DNA from: Oligoflexus sp.
GTDB lineage: Bacteria; Bdellovibrionota_B; Oligoflexia; Oligoflexales; Oligoflexaceae
Direction of reading: 5' to 3'
NCBI GenBank assembly: GCA_030151925.1
Contig: JASLCY010000310.1
Location: 1 to 6,956 of the forward strand
Length of the DNA stretch: 6,956 nt
The translations under genes were made by a program, and so were the position numbers. Below the pieces are notes generated by a model, which saw nothing but the letters and a program-made list of their open reading frames with translations, did not search any database and was not told where the DNA came from. Shown piece after piece: positions 6,173 through 6,956 of the stretch (the stretch's first letter is position 1; each line of letters starts with the position of its first letter).

Positions 6173-6544
6173 ATGCGTGAAACGGGTGAAGTCATCGTGC
6201 TCTTCGATCGCGTCTGCACGGTCTGCCGGGCTTTAGCGGACGTGATTCAGGAGGAGAGCCAGAAGAATTGGCGATTCGTGGCCTGGCAGGACTATCAGGT
6301 GCCGGGCGAAGCGCCCCTGGATTGGCGCGAGATCGTCCCCAGGGAATTGAGGGTCGTGGCCGCCGGCCGTTTCCTGCAGGGTGAAGAGGCCTGGCAATAT
6401 CTGCTCGAGCACAATCCGCGCCTGGCCAAATATCAGCTGCTGGCCGCGAAGATCGGGCTTTCGGCCCCGCGCAGCGCCCGCTGGCTGCGGCGCATCGGTC
6501 ATGGCGTGAGGCGCCTCTGCGTGTCCTGCGTTTATTTCCGTTAA
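6173..6544 (+). CDS. DCC-family (DUF393) thiol-disulfide oxidoreductase-like protein
   Basis: This small protein of 123 residues fits the DCC/DUF393 family, thought to have a thioredoxin-like fold. The N-terminal strand EVIVLFD runs into a CxxC pair (Cys15, Cys18, in FDRVCTVC), matching the family's DxxCxxC signature, with Arg-Val instead of the common Gly-Val. It lacks a signal peptide and is probably cytoplasmic. A thiol-disulfide redox role is predicted for the family but poorly established. The C-terminus is basic (RSARWLRRIGHGVRR) and carries a second CxxC (Cys116, Cys119). Start chosen at ATG 6173, four residues before the first strand; it touches the U-tract of the preceding terminator, and the only SD-like bases (GGGGGG, 6160-6165) are in the terminator stem. 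In-frame TTG 6128 and ATG 6131 are alternatives that would translate through the hairpin. Its stop overlaps that of the opposing SDR gene. Confidence 0.75.
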   Translation: MRETGEVIVLFDRVCTVCRALADVIQEESQKNWRFVAWQDYQVPGEAPLDWREIVPRELRVVAAGRFLQGEEAWQYLLEHNPRLAKYQLLAAKIGLSAPRSARWLRRIGHGVRRLCVSCVYFR

Positions 6545-6956
6545 GGCTCCGCTTCGAGGAAATAGGGCAGATCCGTTCTGTCCACCGTTCGCATGAGGGC
6601 GGCGGCGGCGTCTTTCACAGGCCGCAGCTTGCCTTCCTCGTAGAGCCGCACGAAACGTTCGACCTGCGGGAAGTCTTCGACCTTCTTTTTCCTGAGTTCG
6701 TTCTGCATCGGCGTATCGATCGGCCCCGGCGAGAAACTCACGACCTTGACGTCCCGTCCCTGCGCTTCCATCTCCGCCGCCAGCACCTTCGAGGACATGG
6801 CGAGCGCGGCCTTGCTCGAACAATAGACCGACCACCCCTGATAAGGCTTATGAGCCGCCCCGCTCGAGACGTTCACCACGCGGATCGGGATATCCCGGAA
6901 CGCGCCGATGACGAGATTCATGAGCCGCAGCGGAGCCGTCACGTTCAATTCGATCG
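6541..6956 (-). CDS. Short-chain dehydrogenase/reductase, C-terminal part (cut by window end)
   Basis: The last 137 residues of an SDR-family NAD(P)-dependent oxidoreductase are visible; the N-terminus with the nucleotide-binding TGxxxGxG motif lies beyond the window. Seen here are NVTAPL (the conserved Asn of helix 4), the strand VVNVSSGAA with the catalytic Ser, YCSSK with the catalytic Tyr and Lys (YxxxK), and SFSPGPIDTPM after the active site. The run GAAHKPYQGWSVYCSSKAAL and the later EDFPQVERF resemble the sepiapterin reductase/benzil reductase group (Bacillus YueD-like). Reduction of a carbonyl with NADPH is therefore likely, but the substrate cannot be stated. The stop codon TAA overlaps the stop of the DCC gene on the other strand. 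The upstream end is a true truncation by the window, not a broken gene. Confidence 0.88.
   Translation of the reverse strand, partial: IELNVTAPLRLMNLVIGAFRDIPIRVVNVSSGAAHKPYQGWSVYCSSKAALAMSSKVLAAEMEAQGRDVKVVSFSPGPIDTPMQNELRKKKVEDFPQVERFVRLYEEGKLRPVKDAAAALMRTVDRTDLPYFLEAEP

Noticed and set aside
1..6956. A coordinated novel system (defence island, secretion cluster, biosynthetic cluster) across the window
   Set aside because: Genes face different directions, are separated by terminators and fall into unrelated families. No mobile element, repeat array or composition break marks an island.

Overview
The window reads as ordinary chromosomal DNA from a GC-rich, diderm (Gram-negative) bacterium. 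GC looks like about 60% or a little more by eye (not computed). A typical lipoprotein signal, a periplasmic or exported subtilase, an RlmI-type rRNA methyltransferase and a TPR protein with a receiver-like head would fit a Bdellovibrionota/Oligoflexia or former deltaproteobacterial lineage. That placement is inference only; no marker in the window settles it.

Layout. (1) 55-975, forward: a lipoprotein with a long coiled coil and a C-terminal ricin-type beta-trefoil domain, followed by a hairpin terminator. (2) 1057-2241 and 2256-3422, forward, 14 bases apart: the 23S rRNA m5C methyltransferase RlmI and a 12-helix MFS transporter of FucP-like appearance, probably co-transcribed. (3) 4577-3423, reverse: a protein with a degenerate response-regulator receiver head and about six TPR repeats, meeting the MFS gene stop to stop. 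(4) 4578-4807: a 230-base divergent spacer, AT-richer than the surroundings, with promoter candidates for both directions. (5) 4808-6112, forward: a secreted S8 subtilisin-like protease with pro-domain and complete catalytic residues, followed by a strong intrinsic terminator. (6) 6173-6544, forward: a small DCC-family (DUF393) thiol-disulfide oxidoreductase-like protein whose start codon touches that terminator's U-tract. (7) 6956-6541, reverse, cut by the window end: the C-terminal part of a short-chain dehydrogenase resembling sepiapterin/benzil reductases, whose stop overlaps the stop of the DCC gene.

The genes do not form one evident pathway. The only likely operon is rlmI-MFS. The lipoprotein and the protease are both envelope or exported proteins but sit in separate transcription units. 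I found no tRNA, rRNA, CRISPR array, insertion sequence or attachment site. I do not see a clear new biological system. The points most worth checking are the terminator that doubles as the 5' leader of the DCC gene, the two convergent gene pairs joined by palindromic stop codons, the degenerate receiver of the TPR protein, and the architecture of the lectin-like lipoprotein.
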